In this document: piece by piece, positions 8,010 to 16,340 of the stretch
Layout: every line of letters begins with the position of its first letter
Numbering within the stretch: the stretch's first letter is position 1
Source of the DNA: Chloroflexota bacterium
Lineage (GTDB): Bacteria; Chloroflexota; UBA6077; JACCZL01
Length of the DNA stretch: 64,000 nucleotides
Reading direction: 5' to 3'
Assembly (NCBI GenBank): GCA_020845495.1
Contig: JADLFM010000041.1
Location: forward strand, 1 to 64,000
Position numbers and translations under genes: made by a program
The notes under the pieces: model-generated
Told to the model about the DNA's origin: nothing
Databases searched by the model: none
What the model saw: only the letters and a program-made list of their open reading frames with translations

Positions 8010-9041
8010 ATGCGCATCACCGACGTCTGGGGCGTCATTCCGACTGGTACCAACGACCCGCCCGACTGGCGCACCGCGTTCGCCCAGTACCTCTGCGTGG
8101 TCGAGACAGACACGGGTTTGCGGGGGTACGGGGTTGGCGGCGGCGGCAGCGCGGCGCTCCACGTCATCGACGCGGTCCTGCGTGAGGTAGTCGTTGGGCA
8201 AGACCCCCGCGACGTCGAGCAGATCTGGCCGAAGATGTACCGTGCCACCCATCACTTCGGTCGCAAGGGACTGCCAGTCATGGCCCTCTCGGGCATCGAT
8301 CTGGCGATCTGGGATCTGCTCGGCAAGAGTGAGGGCAAGCCAGTCTACGACTTGCTCGGCGGCCTGCGGCACGAGCGTATCCCCGCCTACGCGTCACTCG
8401 GGCCGAAGACGACCGACGAAGTCGCGCGGGGCTTCCAGCACATCAAACTGCACATGCCAGCCATCGAGAACGACCCCCAGGAAATCGTCGATCTGGTGCG
8501 GGCAGGGCGGGAGAAAATCGGTCCAGACATCCCGCTCTACCTCGACCCGGCCGTCAACTGGACACCCGAGCAGAGCACCTATCTCGTCAAGGCGCTCGAG
8601 CCGTTTGACATCGGCTGGATCGAGGAACCGCTGCTGGCTGACGACTATGATGGCCATCGGCGGCTGCGCGAGTCGTCGTCGATCCCGATTGCTGGCGGCG
8701 AGCACGAATTCACGCTCTGGGGCTATCAGGAGATCGTCGCGCACCAGGCGCTCGACGTCTGGCAGCCGGATACCTGCTGGGTCGGCGGCATGACGGTGAT
8801 GAAGCAACTCTTCCCGCTCGGGCAGGCGAACGGCGCCTGGGTGGTGCCGCATCGCGGCGGCGAGATCTGGGGGCTGCACGCCATCGCCGCTCTCGCCGAC
8901 CGCCCGCTCGCCGAGACTGGTCGACCCTGGGTGACCTGGGTCCAGGGCCAGCCCAGGGTGGTCGGCGGGGCGTTCACCCTCCCAATCGGCCCTGGCTTCG
9001 GGGTCAGCTTCGACGAGTCGCTGACGCAGCGACGCAGGTAA
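8010..9041 (+). CDS. Enolase-superfamily sugar-acid dehydratase (mandelate racemase subgroup)
   Basis: A 343-residue protein with the two-domain enolase-superfamily layout: an N-terminal capping domain (1-115) and a barrel. The barrel has Lys146 (IKLH, second-strand Lys), metal ligands Asp179 (YLDPAVNW), Glu205 (WIEEPL) and Glu231 (AGGEHE), and His281 (VVPHRGGE) as the seventh-strand base. The WIEEPLxxDDYxG segment recalls L-rhamnonate dehydratase and related acid-sugar dehydratases, which remove water to give 2-keto-3-deoxy acids. Product specificity is inference. It is divergent from the RraA-like gene, whose family splits or decarboxylates keto acids. Its stop codon lies inside a five-unit tandem repeat. 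Confidence 0.88.
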   Translation: MRITDVWGVIPTGTNDPPDWRTAFAQYLCVVETDTGLRGYGVGGGGSAALHVIDAVLREVVVGQDPRDVEQIWPKMYRATHHFGRKGLPVMALSGIDLAIWDLLGKSEGKPVYDLLGGLRHERIPAYASLGPKTTDEVARGFQHIKLHMPAIENDPQEIVDLVRAGREKIGPDIPLYLDPAVNWTPEQSTYLVKALEPFDIGWIEEPLLADDYDGHRRLRESSSIPIAGGEHEFTLWGYQEIVAHQALDVWQPDTCWVGGMTVMKQLFPLGQANGAWVVPHRGGEIWGLHAIAALADRPLAETGRPWVTWVQGQPRVVGGAFTLPIGPGFGVSFDESLTQRRR

Positions 9042-9104
9042 CGACCGACAGGTAACGACCGACAGGTAACGACCGACAGGTAACGACCGACAGGTAACGA
9101 CCGA
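9035..9104. repeat. Five perfect 14-bp tandem repeats spanning a stop codon
   Basis: The unit CAGGTAACGACCGA is repeated five times without a mismatch. The first unit contains the TAA stop of the dehydratase gene (9039-9041), and each later unit repeats that TAA downstream. The array lies between this gene and the ROK promoter. A weaker GC-rich hairpin (about 9143-9173) follows and may act as terminator. Confidence 0.93.
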
Positions 9105-9220
9105 GTTGTCAGTTCTCGGCGGTCGGTTGTCTGTCAAAGGAGGAGCGCCCGTCACGCAGCCGGGCGTGCTCTCCCGCTCGCAGCCCACCGCGAACTGACC
9201 ACGCAACAACGCGCCGTCGG

Positions 9221-9249
9221 TTGACGTCCGCTGAGGGGCCGGCTACACT
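9221..9249 (+). promoter_or_regulatory. ROK regulator promoter
   Basis: TTGACG (9221-9226) and TACACT (9244-9249) are separated by 17 bp, matching the geometry of the lexA promoter in this window. The expected transcription start, near 9256, coincides with the left arm of a perfect inverted repeat. Confidence 0.8.
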
Positions 9250-9255
9250 GCCCGC

Positions 9256-9278
9256 ATTGATTCATTCGGAGAATCAAT
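9256..9278 (+). promoter_or_regulatory. Probable ROK operator (8-7-8 inverted repeat)
   Basis: ATTGATTC (9256-9263) and GAATCAAT (9271-9278) are exact complements around a 7-bp spacer. The dyad is AT-rich in a GC-rich context, begins at the predicted transcription start and ends 12 bp before the regulator's ATG. This position fits autorepression, most likely by the ROK protein itself, with a sugar as inducer. Confidence 0.72.
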
Positions 9279-9290
9279 AAAGGCGGGGTG

Positions 9291-10568
9291 ATGCCTTTCA
9301 CCGTCCTTGGCGGCAACGCGCCACTGCTCAAACGCCAGAATCGCGCGGCGGTGCTCCGCGCGATTCTGAGCTTCGGGCCGCTCTCGCGCCGCGCGCTCTG
9401 CCGGCGCACCGGGCTGACCGCCTCGACGATGACGAACATCATTGCCGAGTTGGCCGAGGCCGGTCTGGCACGTGAGGTCGGCGTGGTCGAGACCCCCGAA
9501 GGAGCGCCACGCGCCGGCCGTCGTGAGGTGCTCGTCGATCTCGATCCGCTCGGCGGCGTCGTCCTGGGCGGGCACATCGGGATGCAGCGGGTCGCGCTGG
9601 CGGTCGGCGACCTGCGGGCCGGCATCCTCAGTAGTGCCCGCTTCTCGACGGACGCGGGGCGGGGCCCGGCGGCCACCGTCATGCGCGTCGCCGCCGAGAT
9701 TCCGGGCCTCCTCGAACGCGCGGGCGTCCGCCGCGAGCGCGTCCTCGGCATCGGGATGGGGGTCGTCGGACCAGTCGAGCCGGAGACCGGCGTCCTGGGG
9801 GCTTCGCCTGAACTTGGTTGGCACGACGCCCCACTGCGTGAATCGCTGCAACTGGCGACTGGTCTCCCAACCGTGCTCGACAGCGGCCGGCGTGGCATGG
9901 CGCTGGCCGAGATGATGTTCGGGCTCGGCCAGGATGTCTCCAATTTCATGCTCGTTCACATCGGCAGCACGCTCGTGGCCGGCATTGTCGCCGACCGGCA
10001 GTTGTACCGAGGCGCCACCGGCTGCGGCGGCTCGATCGGCCACCTGAGCGTACCGGGGGTGCTGGCACGCTGCCGGTGCGGGCGAACGGGCTGCCTGGAC
10101 GCTGTTGCCAGTGAGGCGGCGATGGAGGAGCGGGCGGCCGAGATCGCCCGGCATGCGCCCGACTCGGCGCTCGCCCGAGCGATGGCAGACGAGTCCGAGG
10201 AGCTCGGACGCCATCGGCTGTATGCCGCCGCCCGGATCGGCGATCCGCTGGCCCTTCAGGTGCTCCACGACGCCGCCCGCCACCTCGGTCGAGCCGTCGC
10301 CAACATTCTGAGTGTCCTCGACATGGAGCTCATCCTGATCGGCGGCGAGGCCGTCGTCGCCTGCCCCAGTTTCGTCGACGTCGCACGGGAGGTCATTCAC
10401 GCCGAAGCGGCCCGCGCGTCGGGCAGCGTCAGCCGCGTCCTGCCCTCGGGGTTCGGGATGGACACACGGCTGTATGGCGGGCTTGCGCTGGCCCTCCACG
10501 ACCTGTTCTACGCGCCAGCCTTGACGCTCGCGGCCACGGCCGGGCGGAGAAGCGTCGCGGCCGTGTGA
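9291..10568 (+). CDS. ROK-family transcriptional regulator
   Basis: A 425-residue ROK (repressor, ORF, kinase) protein with an N-terminal winged helix-turn-helix (about 28-62, SRRALCRRTGLTASTMTNII) and a sugar-kinase-fold domain. The zinc site typical of ROK proteins is intact: His251 and Cys261, Cys263, Cys268 (GHLSVPG, then CRCGRTGC). The kinase NDxN motif is replaced (VLDSGRRG, 196-202), so it should bind but not phosphorylate a sugar. ATG 9291 is chosen over the adjacent GTG 9288. It has its own promoter and operator and heads the plus-strand cluster with phosphodiesterase, CUT1 transporter and sulfatases, which it probably controls. Confidence 0.93.
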   Translation: MPFTVLGGNAPLLKRQNRAAVLRAILSFGPLSRRALCRRTGLTASTMTNIIAELAEAGLAREVGVVETPEGAPRAGRREVLVDLDPLGGVVLGGHIGMQRVALAVGDLRAGILSSARFSTDAGRGPAATVMRVAAEIPGLLERAGVRRERVLGIGMGVVGPVEPETGVLGASPELGWHDAPLRESLQLATGLPTVLDSGRRGMALAEMMFGLGQDVSNFMLVHIGSTLVAGIVADRQLYRGATGCGGSIGHLSVPGVLARCRCGRTGCLDAVASEAAMEERAAEIARHAPDSALARAMADESEELGRHRLYAAARIGDPLALQVLHDAARHLGRAVANILSVLDMELILIGGEAVVACPSFVDVAREVIHAEAARASGSVSRVLPSGFGMDTRLYGGLALALHDLFYAPALTLAATAGRRSVAAV

Positions 10569-10575
10569 CCCACGC

Positions 10576-10599
10576 GCGGACTGCGCTGGTGCAGTCCGC
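10576..10599 (+). terminator. Hairpin between the ROK gene and phosphodiesterase
   Basis: A perfect 9-bp stem (10576-10584 with 10591-10599) with a 6-nt loop starts 8 nt after the ROK stop. No T-run follows and the next ribosome site (AAGGAGGGA) comes soon after, so it may only partly terminate or act as an RNA-stability element. Confidence 0.5.
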
Positions 10600-10623
10600 C
10601 GTCCGATCGCGAAGGAGGGATCC

Positions 10624-12567
10624 ATGACGGGTTCGAGTCCGGCACAGCGGGCGATCGTCATCGGCCTGGATGGGGCCAGCATGGAGATCGTCAAACACAT
10701 GGTCGCGCAGGGCCACGCACCGAACCTGGGACGCCTCATCGACACCGGTTGCCACCGCGAGATGCTGGGAGTCTTGCCGACTCTCACGCCGCCCGGCTGG
10801 ACAAGCATGATGACTGGCTGCTGGCCAGGGTCGCACGAAGTGACCGACTTCAACATTCGCGCACCTGGCCGGCCGCTCGACGAGACGCTGTGGGGCATCG
10901 ACACCACCCTCTGCAAGCGTGAATACCTCTGGAACGCCGCCGAGCGGGCCGGCAAGACCCCGATTCTGGTCAAGTTCGAGATGTCCTGGCCTCCTACCGT
11001 CGAGCGGGGAATTCAAATCGAAGGCTGCGGTCCCGGCATCAGCAACGTCGCTCAGATCGCCGGCTACCACTACTTTTCGAACGTCCCCGGTGGCAGCGAG
11101 CAGGCGTCTCGCGACACCCAGTTCGTGGACCCCTCGACGCTGCCGTTCGAAGATCGGTACGACCAGGTCGAGCCACGGCCGGCCGAGGGCTGGACCAACC
11201 TGCCGGCCTCGACGACGCGCCCGCTCGAGGTCGAGCTGACGGTCCGGCCGCTGGCGCGTGGGCGGCCGAGCATGCAGCGGGGCCAACAGGGTACGCCGAA
11301 GCAGTACTTCGCGGTGCTGTACGGGCACGGTGGGCGCTACGAGCGGGCGCGGATCACGCGCAGGCGGGACTTCGCGGATGGGGTGGCAGACCTGGCGCCC
11401 GGCGGCTGGAGCGACTGGCTGCGTGACACCTTCACGATTGACGGCCAGGCCATCGACGGGCACGTCCGGATGAAGCTGGTCGAGCTCGCGCCGGACGGCT
11501 CGCGGTTCGTGCTGTTCCTGCCCCAGATCTGGCCCGTCGAGGGCTACTCGTTCCCTACCGAGATTGGACCGGAACTGCTGGAGCAGGTCGGTCCGTTCAT
11601 CCAGAACCCGGCCCGAGATGCGCTGGGGCTGATCGACGACGACACCTACTTCGAGACGCTCGAGTATCACCTCCAGTGGCTGGCTCGGGCCAGCCTCTAC
11701 CTGACGCAGTCCCGATCCTGGGACATGCTGTTCGTCCAGACCCACGCCCCAGACTACGCGAATCACTTCTTCATGGAGCTAGCCGATCCGATCTGTGGTC
11801 AGCCGCCGGAGGTCGTCGAGCGCTACTATCGCGGATTGTGCCGCACCTGGGCAGCGTGCGATCGGATGGTCGGCAAGCTGATGGAGGTGCAGGACGACCG
11901 GACTGTTCTCGCGGTCATCTCCGATCACGGCGGCACCCCCGGTCAGCACCCCCGGGTGAATGTGGCACAGGTGCTGGAAGCGGCCGGCTGGCTGGTCTAT
12001 AAGGGTGGCAACACGTCCGAGGTGGACTGGTCTCGGACAAAGGCCCACCCGGTCGGCATCGTCAACGTCTTCTTGAACCTGAAGGGACGCGAGCCGGACG
12101 GCAGCGTGGATCCCGCCAACTACGACCGGACCCGCCGAGAGCTCATCGATCTGTTGCTGGACTACCGCGAGCCGACGACCGGCCAACGCCCGTTCAGCGT
12201 GGTGCTTAGCCGCGAAGACGCCGAGATCGTCAACCTCTGGGGGCCGCTGATGGGCGATGTCGTCTACGCGCTGCGACCGGAATTCGACGGCGCCCACGGC
12301 CACCAGCTACCGACCGCCAGGCTGGGCATCGGCGCTCAGCATGCCACCTTCATCCTCAATGGCGCCGGGGTTCGGCGGGGCGTCCACCTGGCTGGGCAAG
12401 TCCGTCAGGTCGACGTCTCGCCGACGCTGGCGTACCTGCTTGGCATCCCGGTCCCGCGCGGGGCCGAGGGGGGCGTCGCCTACGAGGCGCTCGAAGAACC
12501 CGACTGGCACTTGCGGGCCATCGAAGCCCTGGAGCGCGAGTCGAGCGCGTCGGCGACGACGGCTTGA
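10624..12567 (+). CDS. AP-superfamily phosphodiesterase/nucleotide pyrophosphatase-like hydrolase
   Basis: A 647-residue alkaline-phosphatase-superfamily protein of the type I phosphodiesterase/NPP group. Visible motifs are the metal-binding Asp16 (IGLDGAS), the nucleophile segment LPTLTPPGWTSMMTG with Thr55 aligning to the NPP nucleophile, a THAPDYANHF metal motif and VISDHGG near the C-terminal third. There is no signal peptide, so it should act in the cytoplasm, hydrolysing a phosphate or sulfate ester. A middle insert (about 185-330) makes it longer than many NPPs. It is the first structural gene after the ROK regulator, with a strong GAAGGAGGGA site. The ester cleaved is unknown. Confidence 0.85.
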   Translation: MTGSSPAQRAIVIGLDGASMEIVKHMVAQGHAPNLGRLIDTGCHREMLGVLPTLTPPGWTSMMTGCWPGSHEVTDFNIRAPGRPLDETLWGIDTTLCKREYLWNAAERAGKTPILVKFEMSWPPTVERGIQIEGCGPGISNVAQIAGYHYFSNVPGGSEQASRDTQFVDPSTLPFEDRYDQVEPRPAEGWTNLPASTTRPLEVELTVRPLARGRPSMQRGQQGTPKQYFAVLYGHGGRYERARITRRRDFADGVADLAPGGWSDWLRDTFTIDGQAIDGHVRMKLVELAPDGSRFVLFLPQIWPVEGYSFPTEIGPELLEQVGPFIQNPARDALGLIDDDTYFETLEYHLQWLARASLYLTQSRSWDMLFVQTHAPDYANHFFMELADPICGQPPEVVERYYRGLCRTWAACDRMVGKLMEVQDDRTVLAVISDHGGTPGQHPRVNVAQVLEAAGWLVYKGGNTSEVDWSRTKAHPVGIVNVFLNLKGREPDGSVDPANYDRTRRELIDLLLDYREPTTGQRPFSVVLSREDAEIVNLWGPLMGDVVYALRPEFDGAHGHQLPTARLGIGAQHATFILNGAGVRRGVHLAGQVRQVDVSPTLAYLLGIPVPRGAEGGVAYEALEEPDWHLRAIEALERESSASATTA

Positions 12568-12805
12568 GCCTCACCTGACCCGACACGCGGCGTGGACTGC
12601 AAGGCAGGATCACGCCGCCGGCCAGTAGGCGGGACGACGAAAGGACGGATCGAGACAGGGCGGACCACGACCGAGCACGACGACAACGAGGTACGGCACA
12701 ACGTCAGGTTTGGCGTGGTGAGGACCACACCCGAGGCCCTCGCCAGGCGTCACGCACCAGTGTGACAGCAACTCGCAGGAGAGCGATCCCCCAAGGGAGG
12801 GTGCA

Positions 12806-14404
12806 ATGAACCAGCAGAGCGTTACCCGACGACGATTCCTGCGCCGCTTCGGCGCGCTGGCCGGCCTGGCCGCCGCGGGCGTGCTGGGCGCCTGCAACGT
12901 GCCCACGGCGACCCCGCCAACACCGAAGCCGGCGGCCCCAGCTCAGCCAACCGCTGCGCCGCAACCCACAGCAGCCGCCCAGAAGCCGGCCGCGCCCGCC
13001 GCACAGCCAGCAGCCACGGCCGCGAAGCCAGCCGCCGCTGCCCAACCAGCCACTGCACCGACGCAGGCCGCCCCCGCCAAGACAGCCGGTACCGGCTTCA
13101 AGTGGGATCGCTTCAAAGGCACCCAGGTTCGGATGATCTGGACTGACCTCAAGCCCGTTATTGGCGGTCTCCAGCCTCATTTCAAAGAGTTCGAAGAGCT
13201 GACCGGCATGAAGCTGGTGTATGAGGGGTACGCCACGGCTCAGATGCGCCAGAAGATGACCATCGAGCTGGTGGCGAAGGAGCCGGGCCTGGACAGCTAC
13301 GGCATGCAGGTCTCGCAGCAGGGACGGCAGCACTGGGAGTCTGGCTGGATCGAGCCGCTGGACAAGTACATCGACGATAAGGAGCTGACCAACCCGGAGT
13401 GGGATCTCGAGGACTTCGGGGCTGGCGCGCGGTCCGCGAACCAGATCCCGAGCGAGGGCGCCACGACGAAGTCCGTCGCATTGGCGACCGCCCAGTGTCA
13501 AGTTTTCTATTACCGTGAAAACCTGCTCAAGGAAGCCGGCATTCCCGTTCCCAAGACTCACCAGGAGATGCTGGAGGCTGCCAAGGCGCTCAACAAGCCG
13601 GACAAGGGCTACAACGGCATCGTCATGCGCGGCGGCGGCAAGTGGGCCACGACCCAGATCGGCACGTATCTCTACGGTATGGGCGGCCGTTGGATCGGCG
13701 ATGATGGCCGAATCGCGATCGACACGCCGGAGATGGGCAAGACGCTCGAGTTCTACGGCGGGTTGCTCCGCGAGTACGGCCCGCCCGGCGCGAGCAACCT
13801 GGACGACCGGGCCGTCGCCGCCGCCTATCAGCAGGGTCAGGCCGCGATGATGACCGACCTGAACCACTTTCAGCTCGTGTTCAACGATCCGGCGCAGTCG
13901 CCGAAGATTGCCGGTCAGGTACGGGTGACCTACATCCCACGCGGCCCCGTCGAGGGTCCGGTTCCCGGCGGTCATTTCATTATGCTGCCGGTCCAGAACG
14001 TGGCGATGTCCCCGTTTAGTCGCAACAAGGAAGCGACCTGGCTCTGGCTCCAATGGCTCACGAGCAAGCAGAGCTTCGTCTACCGCCAGATGGAGGGCAA
14101 CTCGAGCCCGCGCGTCTCGACCTGGAAGGACAAGGAGTTCCTCCAGACGCCGAACGCTAAGGCCAACCCGGACTGGGTCGAGCTCAGCATCGGGGCAAAC
14201 CAGTATGGCCGCAACTGGGTCAGCCCGCCGATCCTGGCTGTCGACGAGTTCCGCGACATCATGGCGAAGGCCATCGACGCCGTGGTGCTCGGTCAGGGGT
14301 CTACGGACGCCGTCCTCAAGGAGGTTCAGGCAGAGGCCGACGCGCTGATGGAGCGGACCGAGCCAGCGGGTAAGAAGGTCGTCGACTGGAGCAAGCTCCG
14401 CTAA
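12806..14404 (+). CDS. CUT1 ABC sugar-binding lipoprotein (family 1)
   Basis: A 532-residue extracellular solute-binding protein. The N-terminus has twin arginines (TRRRFLRRFG, 7-16), a hydrophobic stretch and a lipobox ending at Cys30 (VLGAC), so it is probably a Tat- or Sec-exported lipoprotein. Residues 31-95 form a long Ala/Pro/Thr/Gln linker. The remainder resembles family 1 binding proteins (MalE/UgpB type: FKEFEELTG, a Gly-rich hinge, a C-terminal helical lobe). It would deliver an oligosaccharide or sugar derivative to the two permeases that follow. A hairpin separates it from them, as is common where the binding protein is made in excess. A GGGAGG site precedes the ATG. Confidence 0.93.
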   Translation: MNQQSVTRRRFLRRFGALAGLAAAGVLGACNVPTATPPTPKPAAPAQPTAAPQPTAAAQKPAAPAAQPAATAAKPAAAAQPATAPTQAAPAKTAGTGFKWDRFKGTQVRMIWTDLKPVIGGLQPHFKEFEELTGMKLVYEGYATAQMRQKMTIELVAKEPGLDSYGMQVSQQGRQHWESGWIEPLDKYIDDKELTNPEWDLEDFGAGARSANQIPSEGATTKSVALATAQCQVFYYRENLLKEAGIPVPKTHQEMLEAAKALNKPDKGYNGIVMRGGGKWATTQIGTYLYGMGGRWIGDDGRIAIDTPEMGKTLEFYGGLLREYGPPGASNLDDRAVAAAYQQGQAAMMTDLNHFQLVFNDPAQSPKIAGQVRVTYIPRGPVEGPVPGGHFIMLPVQNVAMSPFSRNKEATWLWLQWLTSKQSFVYRQMEGNSSPRVSTWKDKEFLQTPNAKANPDWVELSIGANQYGRNWVSPPILAVDEFRDIMAKAIDAVVLGQGSTDAVLKEVQAEADALMERTEPAGKKVVDWSKLR

Positions 14405-14454
14405 CGGAACGCTCCGGTCGCGCCGGCTCGCGAGCCAGGCCACGCACCGGTACG

Positions 14455-14475
14455 GGGCGGGGAGCTTCCCCGCCC
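14455..14475 (+). terminator. Intra-operon hairpin after the binding protein
   Basis: The 9-bp stem GGGCGGGGA/TCCCCGCCC has a 3-nt loop and lies between the binding-protein and first permease genes, just before the permease ribosome site. This is the usual place for a leaky terminator or 3' stabiliser that raises binding-protein mRNA over permease mRNA. Confidence 0.6.
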
Positions 14476-14492
14476 ACACGGAGGCCCCTCCC

Positions 14493-15428
14493 ATGGCACG
14501 CGCTCTCCCTGCCACCGCCCGTCCCGCGCGCCGAACGACGCTCGACGCGCTCGAGGACTGGGTGGACCGGCGGCTACCACTCCTGTTCCCGCTGCCCGCC
14601 GCCCTCACGATGATCCTGGTCGTGGCCGCGCCAGTCCTCTACGTCGCGTGGCTCAGCTTCTACGACTGGACGCTGACGAGCGCCCGCCCGGCGACGTTCG
14701 TGGGCCTGGACAACTACGTCAATTTGCTCACCCGTGATAGCCGCTTTCGGAACGGCGTCTGGGTGACGGTGATCTTCACGATCGTCTCGGTCGCGCTTCA
14801 AATGGCGCTCGGGTTGGCTGTCGCGCTGCTGCTCAACCGCGACTTTCGCGGCAAGTCGGCGGCGCGGGCCGCGATCATGCTTCCGATGATCGCCACCCCG
14901 GCTGCGATGGCGCTGGTCTGGCGGGTCATGTTCAACCCACAGCTTGGCGTCTTGAACGAGCTGTTACGCCAGATCGGGCACCCCGGACTCCTGTGGGTGG
15001 CCCACCCCTCGACGGCGCTTGCCTCGCTGATCGCCGTCGACGTGCTCCGCGAGACCCCGATGACGATCATCATCCTGCTGGCCGGCCTCCAGTCGCTCCC
15101 ACGTGAGCCATACGAGGCAGCCAAGATCGACGGCGCGTCGCGCTGGCAGAGCTTCCTGCACGTCACGCTGCCCCTGCTGCGCTCGTCGATTATCGTCGCG
15201 CTGATCTTCCGCGCGATCTTCACGCTCAAGGTGTTCGACGTGATCTACGTGATCACCGGCGGCGGCCCAAACTACTCCACCGAGAACTTCACCATCTTCG
15301 CCTACCTCCAGTCGTTCACCTACTTCCGGATGGGGTACGGCGCGGCGACGGCGATGCTGTTCTTCCTGATGGTGCTGGCGGTGGTGCTGCCGATGATCGC
15401 CTGGCGGAGGAAGTCATGGGAGTACTGA
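14493..15428 (+). CDS. CUT1 ABC transporter permease, MalF/UgpA type
   Basis: A 311-residue integral membrane permease with about six predicted helices; the first spans roughly residues 30-55 after a short basic N-terminus. The ABC-permease coupling (EAA) loop is present as YEAAKIDGASRWQSFLHVTLPLL. It pairs with the MalG-type permease whose start overlaps its end by 13 bp, so translation is coupled. A GGAGG site lies just before the ATG. No ATPase gene accompanies it; CUT1 systems often borrow a shared MsmK/UgpC-type ATPase from elsewhere. Confidence 0.95.
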   Translation: MARALPATARPARRTTLDALEDWVDRRLPLLFPLPAALTMILVVAAPVLYVAWLSFYDWTLTSARPATFVGLDNYVNLLTRDSRFRNGVWVTVIFTIVSVALQMALGLAVALLLNRDFRGKSAARAAIMLPMIATPAAMALVWRVMFNPQLGVLNELLRQIGHPGLLWVAHPSTALASLIAVDVLRETPMTIIILLAGLQSLPREPYEAAKIDGASRWQSFLHVTLPLLRSSIIVALIFRAIFTLKVFDVIYVITGGGPNYSTENFTIFAYLQSFTYFRMGYGAATAMLFFLMVLAVVLPMIAWRRKSWEY

Positions 15429-16291
15429 GCCCCGCCCAGGCCGAAGCACAGGCCGCGGCGCGTGGACACGGCCGGGCGCGGTCGGCGCGGCTAGAAGACG
15501 TGCTCTTTGCCGCGACCACGCTGCTGGTGCTGGTGATCTTCCTGTTCCCGGTCGTCTACATGGCGATAGCCGCTTTCAAGCCCGGCTCGATGGCGATGGC
15601 GTACCCATCGGTCTGGATCTTCGAGCCGAGCCTCGAACAGTTCCAGAAGGTACTCGGCCAGCAGGCGCTTGCCACGCAGTTGTGGAACAGTCTGGTCATC
15701 GCCGTCGGGTCAGTTGCACTTGGGCTGGTCCTCGGCCTGCCGGCGGCGTACAGCATCGCACGGTATCGGCAGAACCGGCTCGCGACCTGGCTGCTCGTCG
15801 TCCGGATGGTGCCCTATTTCGGGGCGTTGATCCCGATGTACGTCATCTTTCGGCAGGTCGGGCTGACGAACACCTTGTTTGGGCTGATCCTCTCGCACCT
15901 GGTCATCACCGTCCCGCTCACGACCTGGATCATGATCGGGTTCATCGAGGACGTCCCGCGCGAGTTAGAAGAAGCGGCGCTCATCGACGGGGCCAGTCGC
16001 ATTCGCACCTTCTTCTACGTCGCCTTACCCCTGGTCACACCCGGCATGGTCGCGGCCGCGGTGCTGAACTTCATCTTCTCCTGGAACAACTTCCAGATGG
16101 CCTTGATTCTCGGCGGCAATGAGACCAAGACGGCGCCCGTTGCCGTGCTCCAGTACATCGGTTCGGAGGCGATGGATTGGGGCGGGATGATGGCCGCTGC
16201 CACCCTCGTCAGCCTGCCAACGTTCCTGTTCGTCTTGCTGGTCCAGAAGTATCTGGTCCAGGGCCTCACGGCCGGCGGCCTCAAGGGCTAA
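15416..16291 (+). CDS. CUT1 ABC transporter permease, MalG/UgpE type
   Basis: A 291-residue permease with six predicted helices and the coupling motif LEEAALIDGASRIRTFFYVALPLV. The ATG overlaps the end of the first permease by 13 bp and follows GGAGGAAG inside that gene. With the binding protein it forms the membrane part of a sugar importer. The next gene, a sulfatase, begins 49 bp later with its own ribosome site, so the importer and sulfatases probably share a transcript. Confidence 0.95.
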   Translation: MGVLSPAQAEAQAAARGHGRARSARLEDVLFAATTLLVLVIFLFPVVYMAIAAFKPGSMAMAYPSVWIFEPSLEQFQKVLGQQALATQLWNSLVIAVGSVALGLVLGLPAAYSIARYRQNRLATWLLVVRMVPYFGALIPMYVIFRQVGLTNTLFGLILSHLVITVPLTTWIMIGFIEDVPRELEEAALIDGASRIRTFFYVALPLVTPGMVAAAVLNFIFSWNNFQMALILGGNETKTAPVAVLQYIGSEAMDWGGMMAAATLVSLPTFLFVLLVQKYLVQGLTAGGLKG

Positions 16292-16340
16292 GCTGGCACG
16301 ACACCCTCCACACTTACCGATCTTGGAGGACTGCGCGCGC

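Noticed and set aside
12704..14608. A 634-codon minus-strand frame opposite the sugar-binding protein
   Set aside because: It is the mirror of a strongly coding gene, with Arg/Leu/Val-rich shadow composition and no domain.
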